Shown: positions 11,747-22,302 of the stretch, one piece after another
Position numbering within the stretch: the first letter of the stretch is position 1
Layout of the letters: every line of letters starts with the position of its first letter
Source of the DNA: Glandiceps talaboti
Taxonomy: Eukaryota; Hemichordata; Enteropneusta; Spengelidae
NCBI RefSeq assembly: GCF_964340395.1
Contig: NC_135551.1
Coordinates: forward strand, 30,281,455 to 30,345,454
Length of the DNA: 64,000 nt
Reading direction: 5' to 3'
Program-made: the position numbers and the translations under genes
Notes under the pieces: generated by a model
The model's input: the letters and a program-made list of their open reading frames with translations, nothing else
Databases searched by the model: none
What the model was told of the DNA's origin: nothing

Positions 11747-12751
11747 TGTATGTATGTATGTATGTATGTATGTATGTATGTATGTATGTATGTATGTATG
11801 TGTGTGTGTGTGTGTGTGTGTGCGTGTGAATAGTAATGGATGATATTAATTCATTGTCGCAAGTAACAATCGTCATTAATTAGCTACGTTGACAACACTA
11901 TGCATGCAACAAAATTGCTTTGTCGAAATTGTGATCATTGATTTAATTTTCGATTGAGTCATTTTTAGTCTGTGTTACCAGATTGCTTTTACCGTGAAAA
12001 TCTCATTTTTTGCATTATTTAGCATTGAGAAAATCAGCTCTGTCCTAAAAAGTTCCTACCTGGTCTTCCCCTTTGCGTCATCATACTGTGTTTGATAAAT
12101 TCCATTCCCTTTGTTACTGGTATTAATCGATCCGTCATACCTCAAACGTAAGACGTATTCTTCACCTTTCCGAAGTTCACTGTCAAGTTTAAAAGTAATA
12201 TAGGTATAGAGCGGCGAGTAAATAGGTGTGCCGATGATCTTGGGTACCGATACACTTTGCGTTCCTTTCTGTCGTTCCTCTAAAACGTACTGCGTTATTC
12301 TTAGAGCCTCGCTTTGTAGAATGATAAACGTTGTTCGTTTCTGGCACAGAAAGGTGATCTCAACATACCCCCTTAATTCTAGCTTTAGGATGTTGGGTTG
12401 CACAGTCAGTTTGTAAAATAACGGGACGATGGACGTTGGCAGACGCCAGCTCTTCCATAATACGTCACTTCTCAATGCTGCTGGCACCTCCGTCGGTGGA
12501 AGGACCGTGACGACCTCTTCACACTCCTGTCGCTTCATCATAAAAATGACCAACAGGACAACGGTAAGGCAAAGAAGTAATACAGCGGTAGCCAGAAATG
12601 CAGCTTTGTACTTGGATAAGTACAGTCCAGTGGTGTGCGTTGTATAACCAGCAATATGTACTTCTATTTCCTTTGGGGACTTGTCATTATAGTTTACATT
12701 GTTAGATAAATGAGCCTGTGTTTGCATCGGAGAGCTCGCCATGGCGCCCAA
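3064..12751 (-). CDS. M1 zinc aminopeptidase (aminopeptidase N type), partial
   Basis: Six exons (12751-12060, 6730-6448, 5882-5762, 5110-4956, 4251-4138, 3201-3064) join with correct GT/AG sites and phases into 501 open codons. The product is a type II membrane ectoenzyme expected to remove N-terminal residues from peptides. It has a short cytoplasmic tail, one membrane helix (about residues 50-72), then the N-terminal beta domain and most of the thermolysin-like catalytic domain. Visible landmarks are FPCFDEP, TTPKMSTYLLAF, HGMEN in place of GAMEN, HELSH, and a third zinc ligand Glu exactly 18 residues after HELSH. The catalytic-type Tyr (IAYQK) is also present. The C-terminal domains lie beyond the left edge. 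Exon-level notes follow. I cannot assign an orthologue; aminopeptidase N, laeverin and TRH-degrading enzyme relatives are all possible. Confidence 0.92.
3579..3902. mobile_element. Possible inverted-repeat element
   Basis: GGCCCAAGC at 3579-3587 recurs inverted (GCTTGGGCC) at 3871-3879, and the right side ends with a stem-like GCTGCTTGCAGC-type sequence. The interior holds a 15-base C run near 3741. No target duplication could be defined, so this is a weak transposon call in the intron between exons 5 and 6. Confidence 0.35.
3903..4110 (-). mobile_element. Truncated non-LTR retrotransposon 3' end (candidate)
   Basis: Read on the minus strand, a T-rich stretch with scattered Cys/Leu codons passes into GAGGGCCCTGGGGAAGGC, a GTTAACCAGCAGGTTA block, then TTTAACCCTCTTTAAATAAAG and an A/T-rich tail. 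This layout resembles the 3' end of CR1-like LINE elements in invertebrate genomes. No reverse transcriptase remains. A related AACCCTGAATAAAG piece, also minus strand, lies near 11200-11220. Confidence 0.4.
4138..4251 (-). CDS. Aminopeptidase exon 5 (third zinc ligand)
   Basis: The 114-bp, phase 0/0 exon has acceptor TTTAACAG before TGG and donor CACATG|GTAAAT. It reads WHSNLVTQAWWDELWLKESF. Its Glu in KESF falls exactly 18 residues after the HELSH of the previous exon, so the HEXXH-x18-E zinc site is complete. The usual family sequences here are WFGNLVT and LNEGFA. The changes to WHSN and KESF are unusual around a conserved active-site wall but leave the metal ligand untouched. Confidence 0.88.
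4956..5110 (-). CDS. Aminopeptidase exon 4 (HGMEN and HELSH)
   Basis: The 155-bp exon starts in phase 1 (G|AT ATG) and ends in phase 0 at CACCAG|GTAATG. It encodes DMIALPFLPAHGMENWG, followed by FRESVLLYKEGRSSS and VIGHELSHQ. The region carries the M1 exopeptidase motif, which binds the substrate N-terminus, and the first two zinc ligands with the catalytic Glu. The first Gly of the usual GAMEN is His and the Ala is Gly. Confidence 0.93.
5549..5576. promoter_or_regulatory. Doubled AAGGTCACGTGT motif
   Basis: AAGGTCACGTGT occurs at 5549-5560 and again at 5565-5576 in the intron between exons 3 and 4. Each copy overlaps a nuclear-receptor half-site (AAGGTCA) with a CACGTG E-box. Function is inferred from the motif only. 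Confidence 0.25.
5762..5882 (-). CDS. Aminopeptidase exon 3
   Basis: The 121-bp exon has acceptor GATTTTAG before TTT CGA GTG TGG and donor AAGATGG|GTAAGT. It encodes FRVWARRDAMDQVQYAMDIG, then TYLESYAAIPYSLPKM, the segment leading into the exopeptidase motif. The match to the WARP.....YAL.....L..YE..F...YPLPK pattern of M1 enzymes is clear. Confidence 0.92.
6147..6235. repeat. (GC)n(AC)n dinucleotide tract
   Basis: A run of alternating GC passes directly into alternating AC with two short ATAC interruptions. Uninterrupted purine-pyrimidine alternation of this length can adopt Z-DNA. It lies in the intron between exons 2 and 3. Confidence 0.95.
6448..6730 (-). CDS. Aminopeptidase exon 2
   Basis: The 283-bp exon begins with the single base that completes an Arg codon split as AG|G and ends in phase 0 at GTTGAG|GTGAGA. 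It reads RYMAASFLSPVAARKVFPCF, then DEPSYKANFNVTIVH, ALSNMPE and TTPKMSTYLLAFIVCNF, all hallmarks of the M1 N-terminal domain. It is the first exon shared by both candidate first exons, since each ends with AG in the same phase. Confidence 0.94.
6731..8880. other. Aminopeptidase intron 1, no feature
   Basis: AT-rich intronic sequence. I see no exon, RNA gene or well-defined repeat. Confidence 0.5.
8916..10400. repeat. 29-bp minisatellite
   Basis: About fifty copies of a 29-bp unit (gtatcgtaccagtgcagtat plus ctggacatt), with point variants such as cctggacatt, atggtaacag and occasional 1-bp losses near 10072 and 10290. Because 29 is not a multiple of three, a continuous reading frame passes through all three registers. 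Long open frames occur on both strands only because the unit lacks stops. It lies inside the aminopeptidase intron and is not considered coding. Confidence 0.96.
10627..11142. repeat. 49-bp tandem array
   Basis: About ten copies of a 49-bp unit containing gactgtgtccctgtaaacaa and aagtaaccaccaaagaccat. Copies are near-identical in the middle and diverged at both ends, the pattern expected from unequal crossing-over. Confidence 0.92.
11717..11826. repeat. (TATG)n(TG)n microsatellite
   Basis: About twenty GTAT/TATG tetranucleotides followed by a TG run ending tgcgtgtg, in aminopeptidase intron 1. Confidence 0.97.
12060..12751 (-). CDS. Aminopeptidase first exon 1b
   Basis: The 692-bp exon starts MGAMASSPMQTQAH; Met4 is an alternative start. 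Residues 1-49 form a cytoplasmic tail, about 50-72 a hydrophobic anchor (AAFLATAVLLLCLTVVLLVI), and then a short stalk follows. From WKSWRLPTSIVPLFYKLTVQ onward it is the first strand set of the M1 N-terminal domain. The donor ACCAG|GTAGGA leaves phase 2 and fits exon 2 at 6730. This is the nearer of two first exons. The two share domain layout and donor phase but little sequence, so they arose by old duplication or belong to two transcripts. Confidence 0.9.
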
Positions 12752-14352
12752 AACTGATGGACACAGGTCGGAGGCAATGCATACAGCGCGGACGAGGACG
12801 CGTGTCGCAGTCTTCGCTGACCGACAATCATACGTGGAATGAATGTTGGCGAATTACTCCTAATATGTTGAATTCCATTTCAGAGGTCGGTTATATGTAA
12901 GGAGCGGAAAAAACAATGAATACGTTTTGTAAATGGTCATGACTTAGTAATGTAAAGTTTATCCAGGTTTGATTACTAGGTTGATTCTCATCTGTTCTAC
13001 TGTATTTAATGATGGTTGAACTGACCGAGTCATCGCTGAAGGCTATGCATCACAGCTATGCAAATACACTTTTGACCACACAAACCCAACGATTTATAAC
13101 TTATATGGCGGACTTCCATGCCCACGCACAAGATTATAAGCAGGAGAATCCCAATAACAGTACTGCATGGTTCATCTAAAAACCATGAGATTTGTCAAAA
13201 CCGATCGAAAACTAGTTTAGATGTACCACAACGAAAGCCAAATCTAGGGCGTGGTAACCTTGGTCAAGTATATTAAACGTACAGTATTTGTCATATGTAT
13301 AAGGGTATGAAATCCAGTAGTTTGGATCACGTGTACGTACGCAATAATCACTTCTATATGTTTTTGTTTCATTTATTTTTGGATATTAAAAGATAACTTT
13401 CTCTAAATTTAATCACTTTTCCATTCGGAAATATTTATCAGCATACTTAGTTTAAGTGGCCGGCATATAAAATGTTTGCCTGCGATCAATTCAACTATTT
13501 TGCAATGACTTATACGAATCTATTTGCAAAATGGCCAACAATGAAAACTTTAATACCAAGATCGGATCCAGTTAAGGCCTAAAAAACCCCTGTGTGGTTT
13601 AGAATAGGTGGGGTAGGTAGATTGTGAGTCTTTTTGTTTTTTGTTTTTCATGTGTGAGTATCTAGTTCAGGTAATTATGTTTTCCGTTCTTTTCCATATG
13701 GTCTCCATGTTTTTGTTTCTTCCCATCAGATTACAGATTGAAAGAACAGTTTTGTAGTGTCTTTTTAAGTTTATGTCAGTTTTCGCATCCACTATTTCTA
13801 GCAAGACTTCGCAATTTTCGCGATTTTTTTTTCTCGAATATGTAAAAAAAAAAAGTTTTAGGATCGGCAGTTAAAAACTATGTGGGGGTCGTGTAACAGG
13901 AACCAACAAGGCTTTGATCATGTAGCTGCAGTGATATTATAGAATTGGTTTGATTTTCACGTCACCTTGGACTTGAAAAATCCAAGTCAAGGTTAATGAA
14001 CATATTGTGTTCAATGAATCGTATCTCCAGATTTACAACAAAACAGCCTGCGTCATTCCAAAGAACAGCTGAATGAAAATATGCCTATCAAATAACTCGT
14101 GTGTGGGACATATTGAGTTTACATACTTATATATAACCTAGACGAAACCATTTGTGTAACTTGTATATAAATAATGTTAATGCGAATGTATACCTTATAT
14201 GACATTACAATTGTCTTCTGTGCCGTTAGTACACTTATTTGCACAGGACGCATTCCCTTGATATTTTTATACTCGTAATAAATGACGTCATCGAACAGTT
14301 TGTTACATCATAATCATCTTGATACCAGGTTAGAGTGAGTTCTGTCAATTAC
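12752..14352. other. Non-coding, upstream of exon 1b
   Basis: No exon is seen on either strand. The stretch just right of 12751 is the presumed 5' UTR and promoter of the 1b transcript; no convincing TATA box was identified. Confidence 0.45.
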
Positions 14353-14361
14353 AAGTTAAGA

Positions 14362-14443
14362 AAGTCTCGGTTACCCAGACTCTCACCGCTGGGGGCTCTG
14401 CGTACGAGACCTCCCCAAGCGAGAATCTGGGGAAACGAGACTA
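14362..14443. mobile_element. Small inverted-repeat transposon (MITE) B
   Basis: The 82-bp, almost wholly palindromic element reads (A)AGTCTCGGTTACCCAGAC at the left and its inverse TAGTCTCGTTTCCCCAGA at the right. The arms extend about 32 bp to TGGGG. Flanks are aagttaaga (14353-14361) and tggttaaga (14444-14452), a 9-bp duplication with two mismatches. The TAGTCT start and 9-bp duplication match MITE A and MITE C. Confidence 0.75.
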
Positions 14444-14565
14444 TGGTTAAGAATGTTTCAGTAAGTAGAATACTGCGAGTACCTTTTAAATCAGCAAACA
14501 TTGCGCCCAAAAAACATATGGACTCAGCTTGTAACCTTTAACATCTGTAACGTGCACTTGATACT

Positions 14566-14702
14566 GTACAATTAGTCCAGTCAATCTAGCGAAAATTTAG
14601 GCCGAACCGGGACATAATTGCAACATAATCATTTTAGTGCATGTTGCTCATAATTTTATGCTGGACAGGACAACATATCAAGAGTCTAGAAAAATCTAGG
14701 AG
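14566..14702 (+). repeat. Dispersed repeat, copy 1
   Basis: About 135 bp beginning tagtccagtcaatctagcga and containing a tagtgcatgttgctcataat block, with a diverged copy in the same orientation at 25687-25818. No ends or target duplication were found. It is probably an old interspersed element. Confidence 0.55.
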
Positions 14703-16498
14703 GTGGAACATGGTGAAATAGTACGTTTCTTAATTAGAATATAATGTTCGTGAAATATGATTTGTTTAAAAACCACTGCAAGTCAATGGGTAGGTCTGAA
14801 GTACGTACAACCATTCCTAGTAAATGTAAACATACTTAATGTGTGTATTTTTGATAATATTAATTAAGGACACTAGGTTACGATTAACGTATACATTTTG
14901 AACACCCCCTGTTAGTAATAGCAATGGTTATCATTAGATACTACGATGGAATAGTACTTGAATACTTTCCTCTCATCATTAACCCCCCCCCCCCCTTACA
15001 TGAAAATACATACTAAACAAGTCACCGTGTAAATTGACATGTCAAATAATACATTAATAACCATGCATGATGAATTTACATGTATCTCCTTATTGGCACT
15101 CGATTAAGAAATTTATGAGTTCAGCACATAACTTTACAATCATCACATCCACTCCAAAGTAAGTTAAACTTAATATTAGATAGTTGCTTATATACTAGCT
15201 GTAGATATTATTAACGACAATTGTTATTGTTCAAAATGAATTTTCTTCATTCAGCCGCCGAGTATACTTGTGACATTAAGAGTAAAACTGTTATCTCATT
15301 GATATTTCCAGGTTTGGGTAATAATATATTGACACCTGCACGAACTACCTGATGCAAAATTGAGGAAAATTATGGCCATTTTCAATATTTTTACACAAAG
15401 TAACCCGGGCAATCACATAGCGGTGATGCAGAACAACCAGATAACATCGCATTTTCTGTTCGAATGTGTACAACCTGGCTTGCGCATGGACTCCTTTGGG
15501 TGTTGATGTTTCTGTTGAAACTTGCCTCTTTCTAAAGATATCGGAGTTTTGTGGTTAGATGTAGGTGGTATATATGTCATTATATCGATGGTGGAGATGA
15601 CCGGCATTTTGTTTGTCCTTATGGAATCAGTGTCGATGTCTTGTCCAATCAGAGGGTGCATTCCATTGACCTTTAAGGTGAACATCGTGACGTTTACCGT
15701 CCCATATCAAAAGTGTATACGGTGAACGTCATTGAAATGTTGTTATGGTTACTTGATTAATATATATATAAACTTTTTGGCTAAATCTTTATTAGAATAT
15801 ATATAAACGTTTTGGCTAACTTAACTCTTGAGCTATAGACAACTCGAGTAAAACATTAACGTTTGCATTGTCGGCTACAATTGTTTACCTCCTGCAATGT
15901 TTGTTCCAGGTTTGAATTAGGCCCTATTAAAGTGACTCGTTAAGATTGAATTATATGTACTTATTGCCATTGCTAGAAATACCTACCCCTAGGGGTACTT
16001 TTTCAACATCAGACTTGGTAAATTGGCGAGATAAGATTTTTGTTCTCCTTTATTTCAAACAATACGGATGGTGTTCACCTAAAAATACGACCAGCAGTGT
16101 CTCTCTAATTCTCTAACATTCCATTTACTTCAAGGAAATCAATAAATTGAAATCGTCCAAAGATGGACGGTATCAACGGATAATTGGAAATGTACTGTCA
16201 AGGGAATTCGTTACCACAGCAACATAATAATTTCATGTTTATTATACATATTTATCAGTTATTATCACCTTTCGTATGGAAATTGATTTTCTGTCTGAAT
16301 GATAGTCCATAGCAACACTTTACATCCCGATATAAACAAAGTGTCATTTCGGTCCAACTCAGTGTTACACAATGTTTCATACAATGACAGTCATTGTACA
16401 GTAGGATGGAATACTATAGTCACATACAATTATAATTTTAGTTGGTTATCTATCTGGCTGATCTGTCCGAAGAATAAACCAGATGTATGTATGAATGG

Positions 16499-16502
16499 AT
16501 GC

Positions 16503-16557
<55 letters not shown>

Positions 16558-17104
16558 GAGACAGAGAGACAGACAGACAGACAGACAGGCAGACAGACAG
16601 ACAGACAGACGGACGGACGGACGGACGGACGGACGGACGGACGGACGGACGGACGGGCGGGCGGGCGGGCGGGCGGGCGGGCAGGCAGGCACACAGACAT
16701 ATGATCACACCCTACATACATACATACACACATACATACATACATACATACATACATACATACATACATACATGCATACATGCATACATGCATACATGCA
16801 TACATACATACATACATGCATACATACATACATGCATACATGCATACATACATACATGCATACATACATACATGCATACATGCATACATACATACATACA
16901 TACATACATACATACATACATACATACATACATACATACATACATACATACATACACACACACACATGCACACATACACACACACATACACACATACACA
17001 CATACACACATACACACATACACACATACATACATACATACATACATACATACATACATACATACATACATACATACATACATACATACATACATACACA
17101 CTCA
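16499..17104. repeat. Compound tetranucleotide array
   Basis: A 600-bp microsatellite changes motif stepwise: GATA, then GACA (with two GAGA interruptions), GACG, GGGC, GGCA, and finally a long ATAC/CATA block with CATG and CACA variants. All long open frames across it are repeat artefacts. It lies in the intron downstream of exon 1a. Confidence 0.97.
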
Positions 17105-20100
17105 CAGTGATACTGCATGTAGTATTATAATGTATGTAGGATAAAATCAAAACCTAAGATACCAAACTTTTATAGTTGCATCAATGATGATATTATATTT
17201 CTGTGGGTTTCTCTTAAACAGTATCGACTTACACTGTTCGTGCTTCGTTTACCATCAAACCTTACTAATTGACGACGCCAACAAAATTATATCTACAGAT
17301 TCCTTAACTACCTCCCACTACTTGTTTTCGTACGATGAAATGGAAGCAGACTTCAGATAACCTCTAAGAACGCAGAGGTCGGGATCATAGCTTGAAAGCC
17401 ATCAAATTTGGAGCATGTAGGGGATGTGTGTGATTGACACTTGCAGTTGGTAAACCAATTACTACAGTTCAAAACCCATACTGTGCACACATAATTTGTA
17501 TGTTTATGCACTTAAAAGACACGCTAGGTCAAAGGTCAGTTATTATCATGACACACAATTAACAACAGACATTTACACACAATATGGCTTTCTCAAGGTT
17601 TCGTCCATCTGCTATTTTCAGTTTTGCACATTCACAAAGTCGTTGATATGCCATACACGTGTATGAAAAAGGTTACAGATGAGAACAAATCACGTCTAAA
17701 TGTAGTTAATACTTTAAATAGAATTCCATTTTGAATTATTAAATTTAGTAGAAGTAAGACGATCTAGTTGTATAGACTGTTTAAACCTACATTAGCTGTA
17801 TGTGAGTGAGATTAAATGATAATAAATAATGGTATTTCTGTGACCCTTCATTCACTATGTATATTCGACTATATGGTAGACTTCATCACCATGTTAAACG
17901 ATACCACGTAATACATGTATATAATGAATTAAATTTGCTAAACTGGGATTTCAGAGTCAATTTTCTTTGATATTATTTGAAGTTTATGCTTCTATGTATT
18001 ATCTGACATATTTTCATACTAATTTACTGTATGAAGATTTACAGCTACTCTCGAATATTGTAACTACGGGATTCGATTCTGAGTTAGTGGGAACAGAGGA
18101 CGGACAATGCTCAAAACTTAACAGAGTCTAATCTTCCAGTCTCCCAGATGGATAATTCGAGGTCCGTACCCGTCAGTCATATTATCAAATATCTGAATAC
18201 ACATAGTTTGTATACAGAATGAATTTGTGACTTTGCTACCCTCAAGAATGAACTTTATGGGAGTCACCATCCTGTATTGTCAAAAATGGTTTCGTCCGTT
18301 TCCACTCCTTCACATCCCTGATAAACTACAATTAAACATGTACTAGCTGCAACGGGGATATTTATATTTCATCAAATAACTAAAGATATTTTCGCTAAAA
18401 AAATGGTAAATTACTTATATTGTGATATCGTATCTGTTACATGTAATTGGTGGTCAATATTATCTGTAGGTAGTGTAGTGGCAAGTTTGAATATTGAGGA
18501 AAAGCTCATTTTTGAATCTGTCGCCATCTTAAAACTGTTTAGTTGCAACGGGAATATCTTTTTTCGATCAGACAACCATAACATATTCACTGGCAGTTAT
18601 TTAAATACCAATAATTAAATATTTTACACGTTAAACGGTGGTCGATAGTATCCATTAGCAGTATAAAAACGCGTTGAAATCGTGATCACCGTTGAGGGCG
18701 CTGAATTTTGGGTGCGGACTCAAAATCAATTTGATTTGATTTATCGCGTATACAGCTACAAAATACATTTACCCACGATGCAATAGTGTTCAAAGTGTAG
18801 AGTAAGTTATTGTATGGAACAAAACATTTTTAAACAAGTTGCAGCTAGTGCAGCGTTAAGAATTATTTTGATATTCAAATACATTGACCGATATATATCG
18901 ATGTCATGTTCTGTGCAATACTGTGGTTGCTTTTACCAATTTACCCATCACCATCATAACTTCACTTATTGCTTGCTGTTGCAGTGTTATATGTTATAAA
19001 GCGTCTATATGGCGCTATCTCAATTTTATATACAGCTATTAATTGTTCTTAGGGTCAAAGGTCGCCATTAACAGCGACTATGAACTATATGGATTACTCG
19101 TATGTTTAATGATCAGAGTATATGTAGACATAGCTAACGTGTTATTCTAGTTTTGTAATAATGAGAGCAAATAATTCCATAGTTGACATATTATTGTGAT
19201 CCTGTGGCAATTTCGCGTTGACATTAGATCTTGAAGGATACACGATCATAACGAGCCTTTCATGATCAATGCAAAACACGAAACATTCTACGAGCCATAC
19301 TAATACAAGGAACCATACTAAACGGTGACACTGCTATGAAATGATAGTCTGCTTGTAGACCCGTACTTAAATTCTTTGTTGCCATACCACATTGGCTGAT
19401 ACAAGCTATCACTTTAGCTTTTCCCTGTTTTCCGGCCATAGAACTCTCAATTGTATTCTATACAGATGTGTTGTGCAATTTCTCATAGTTTGTCAATTTC
19501 TGTATATGTATGCATACTGTGACAAATTCATTCTTTCTATGGCAAATAAACGAACATAATGAAGAGAAAATCATTCAGTTTTCAAAAGTCGCAAAATGGA
19601 CCATAGAACTGGTTATGTTACTTAGATTGACCACATACCACTGTCCAAAACACTTTGTAAAAGCAGGGAATATGTTATAGTTCATTCATTCTAGCGCGGA
19701 ATGCTATTCTGTTGAGAACGATTTTTGGCAAGTACAGCTTCTGTAAAACAGTTAAATTCAAAAAAATTGTACGATATATTTGTTTTGCAGAACTCGCTTA
19801 GTCTTAGCTTTAGTTTTCACACTGTGAACAATTCCAAACTTAAACCACAAGTACACTAAAAACAGTATTAGATCACACTCGTCACATCAAAGCCAATAAT
19901 GGCTACTAGTTATCAATGTGATTAAGGCATTATGTAAATTGTGCTTTTGCAAAGAGAAGACAAGTAGTTCACAAAGATTTTCCTCTGTGTCTCTGGACAA
20001 TGACGCATATTTTGCCAGCTGACAAAATTGTATGCCTCGACTTACTTTCAGTCGTATAGTTGTTATGTTATATAGAATCGTATATTCATCACTGTCTATT

Positions 20101-21523
20101 TTGTCTTTCGAGGTATTCGCCATTTGTGATATATAAAGCCAGTCCTCGATGGTGGTGAAATATTTTGATGGATCACTTTATGTAACTTGATAATATAAAA
20201 AATGCATTTGTAATTAGACTATTTTGCTAAACGATAACTTAGGCATTTCCTGTATCTTAGCTTTCACGTAACTCCTTATGATGTGACTGTGTCAAGGAAT
20301 ACCTTCACCTTAGAGTTCTTGATATGTCGTATGTCACTGTGCGAGACACCCCAAACTATTAACAGATGTCAGCCACAATTGATACATGTGAACAGATGCC
20401 TATTTGATAGTTGATACACCGTAATCATCATACCAGTGTACATCAGTGGTATCAGTTCATCAATAACGTGGTGCCACAAGGCCACCTTCAGTGACAAAGT
20501 CGCAAGTTTTGAAAGGTTGTACCCAAGGACTGTATTCGTTTGGAAAAAAATACAATGGGGGGGGGGGGGTTATGATCTTTACTATTCCGATTGCAATGTT
20601 TTTTTTCATCAAAGCTTTGCCATTTCAAATGCAAACGTTTTCTTCAAACTTTTGCAATTCCAAGTGCAGAGGTGTTATGCGTTTTTATGATACTTTTAAG
20701 ATACAAAGGGTAATTCTCCACTTCCTCCATACTTGTCAAGAACGTTAGAGTTCGTATTCATATATTGGACTTGCTATAGATTTTTTCTCAAGCCAGATGT
20801 AGTTATTCATTTCATTTGTGATCCAATACCAATGTGAAACAGCAGCAAGGGCAAGGTTAAAAGGACACAAGCTGAGTTGATAGGTTTTTGGGATGTAATT
20901 TTTGTCTGCATATTGAAAGGTATTCACAGTATTCTACTTAATGGTGTATACTTAACCATCACCTGCAATTGTCTGAACTCAAACCTGGTATTGGGATATA
21001 CTACTTATAAACAAGCCGATGACGTAATTTATCATACGTATAAAAAGGTACAGAAACTCCCTGATATGGAATCAACAGTTCTTACTTCGACAAGGGAGAC
21101 TTGTTACAACATTAACATTACACTAGAATAAAGTTTAATCGAAGTTATTTTGTATTTTCACTTTTAATAAAAGCTCATAAACTCAGCCTGTGTGCCCCTT
21201 TTAAGGTCAGTTACTAAATAATTCCAGTTGAATGCGACCTAGGTCATAACTTTCCTATTTCCTCCCCTTCATGAATAGTGTGAAGGTTACTTACCTGGTC
21301 ATATCAATTAATTAAACTGTGCTTAATCACAATATCAACTCAAATAATATGTAAAAGTATTCATAGAAGTATTAGTAGCAAATATATAACATTTTCAAAA
21401 TAGGTTTACTATTTCCAGTCATTTTATCAGGTTGTTACATGCTACAACAACCAAGTGAGTGGCACCTCATACTAGAGTTAAAAATAGGGGAGGAGTAGAC
21501 TGAAGTCTTTAATCTATTCATAC
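17105..21523. other. Intron downstream of exon 1a, no exon found
   Basis: I looked on the minus strand for the FPCFDEP, GxMEN, HEXXH and LWLNE blocks that should follow a second aminopeptidase first exon and found none. Diverged internal duplications occur near 18345-18440 and 18540-18660. A run of nine or more G lies near 20561. Confidence 0.5.
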
Positions 21524-22302
21524 CTTTTCTCCGTATTATTTGTTGCTCTATATGTCGTGAGGTATAGTCCAACCGCTTCGAACGACGACCTTTTATACTC
21601 ATTTAATGGTGCCTCAAAGTTTTCGATTCTGATCAAATATTGGTTTCCTTCCTCCAAGTTTTGCTTTAACGAAATGGCATAGTAGTGCATATCAGGATAC
21701 ACGGAGGTGTTTGTGATGGCCACATTTTCTGTCCTATTTAGATTAGTCACGTACACAGAAGCGTTTCCAAGATTTTGTTGAAATGAATGAAGTAATACAA
21801 CTTTGGTGGACTGCTCACATCCTACCGTGATTTCCACCATTCCTGTGTAGTATTTTTCCTTCAGATCGACTTGTATTTCGATGATATACTGAGTTGGGAT
21901 GATTGTCCCTGGTAGTCTGTATTCTGTCCATGGTGTTTCTGGAATATCTGTAGGTGGAAGGGTAGTTGCTGGTGTGGTAGTGATATTGTCTAAGTGTATA
22001 TGAGAAGTTGTAGAGTAATGTCCAGATGTTGAAAGAGCAAGAGCTAACCCAATTCCAACGACTGTCATTAGAAGGAGCATCGTAGCTAGTGGGCAGGAGA
22101 AACGAGCACGGGCATAAAATGGTTTGGGCTTATCATCCAGATTCTCTCCAGCTTGTACTACAACTTGTGTAGAAATATTCAAACCTGTTGCAGTGTTCAA
22201 ACTTTCCATGGATGTATTACAGGCAACATTCCGACATCCTACGACATCGTTCTCGGTCGAAGCTATCCGTGTCAAGGCCACCTGTGAGTCGGAGTACTCC
22301 AT
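21524..22302 (-). CDS. Aminopeptidase first exon 1a (alternative)
   Basis: The 779-bp exon starts at MEYSDSQVALTRIAS. The open frame extends 36 codons further to a Met at 22410, which is less likely given the family's short tails. A basic KPKPFYARAR segment precedes a membrane helix at residues 71-91 (PLATMLLLMTVVGIGLALAL). A Thr/Pro-rich stalk and then WTEYRLPGTIIPTQYIIEIQ follow, the start of the M1 domain, with several N-glycosylation sequons. The donor AGAAAAG|GTATGA leaves phase 2, exactly as exon 1b does, and no other catalytic exons lie between here and exon 1b. It is either an alternative first exon of the same gene or the remnant of a tandem duplicate. Confidence 0.85.

Noticed and set aside
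15413-15685. 90-codon minus-strand frame in the intron below exon 1a
   Set aside because: Tested as a possible aminopeptidase exon; it shows no M1 motif and no convincing splice sites.
16430-17150. Cys/Val/Tyr- and His/Thr/Ile-rich open frames
   Set aside because: Microsatellite translation; frames overlap on both strands.
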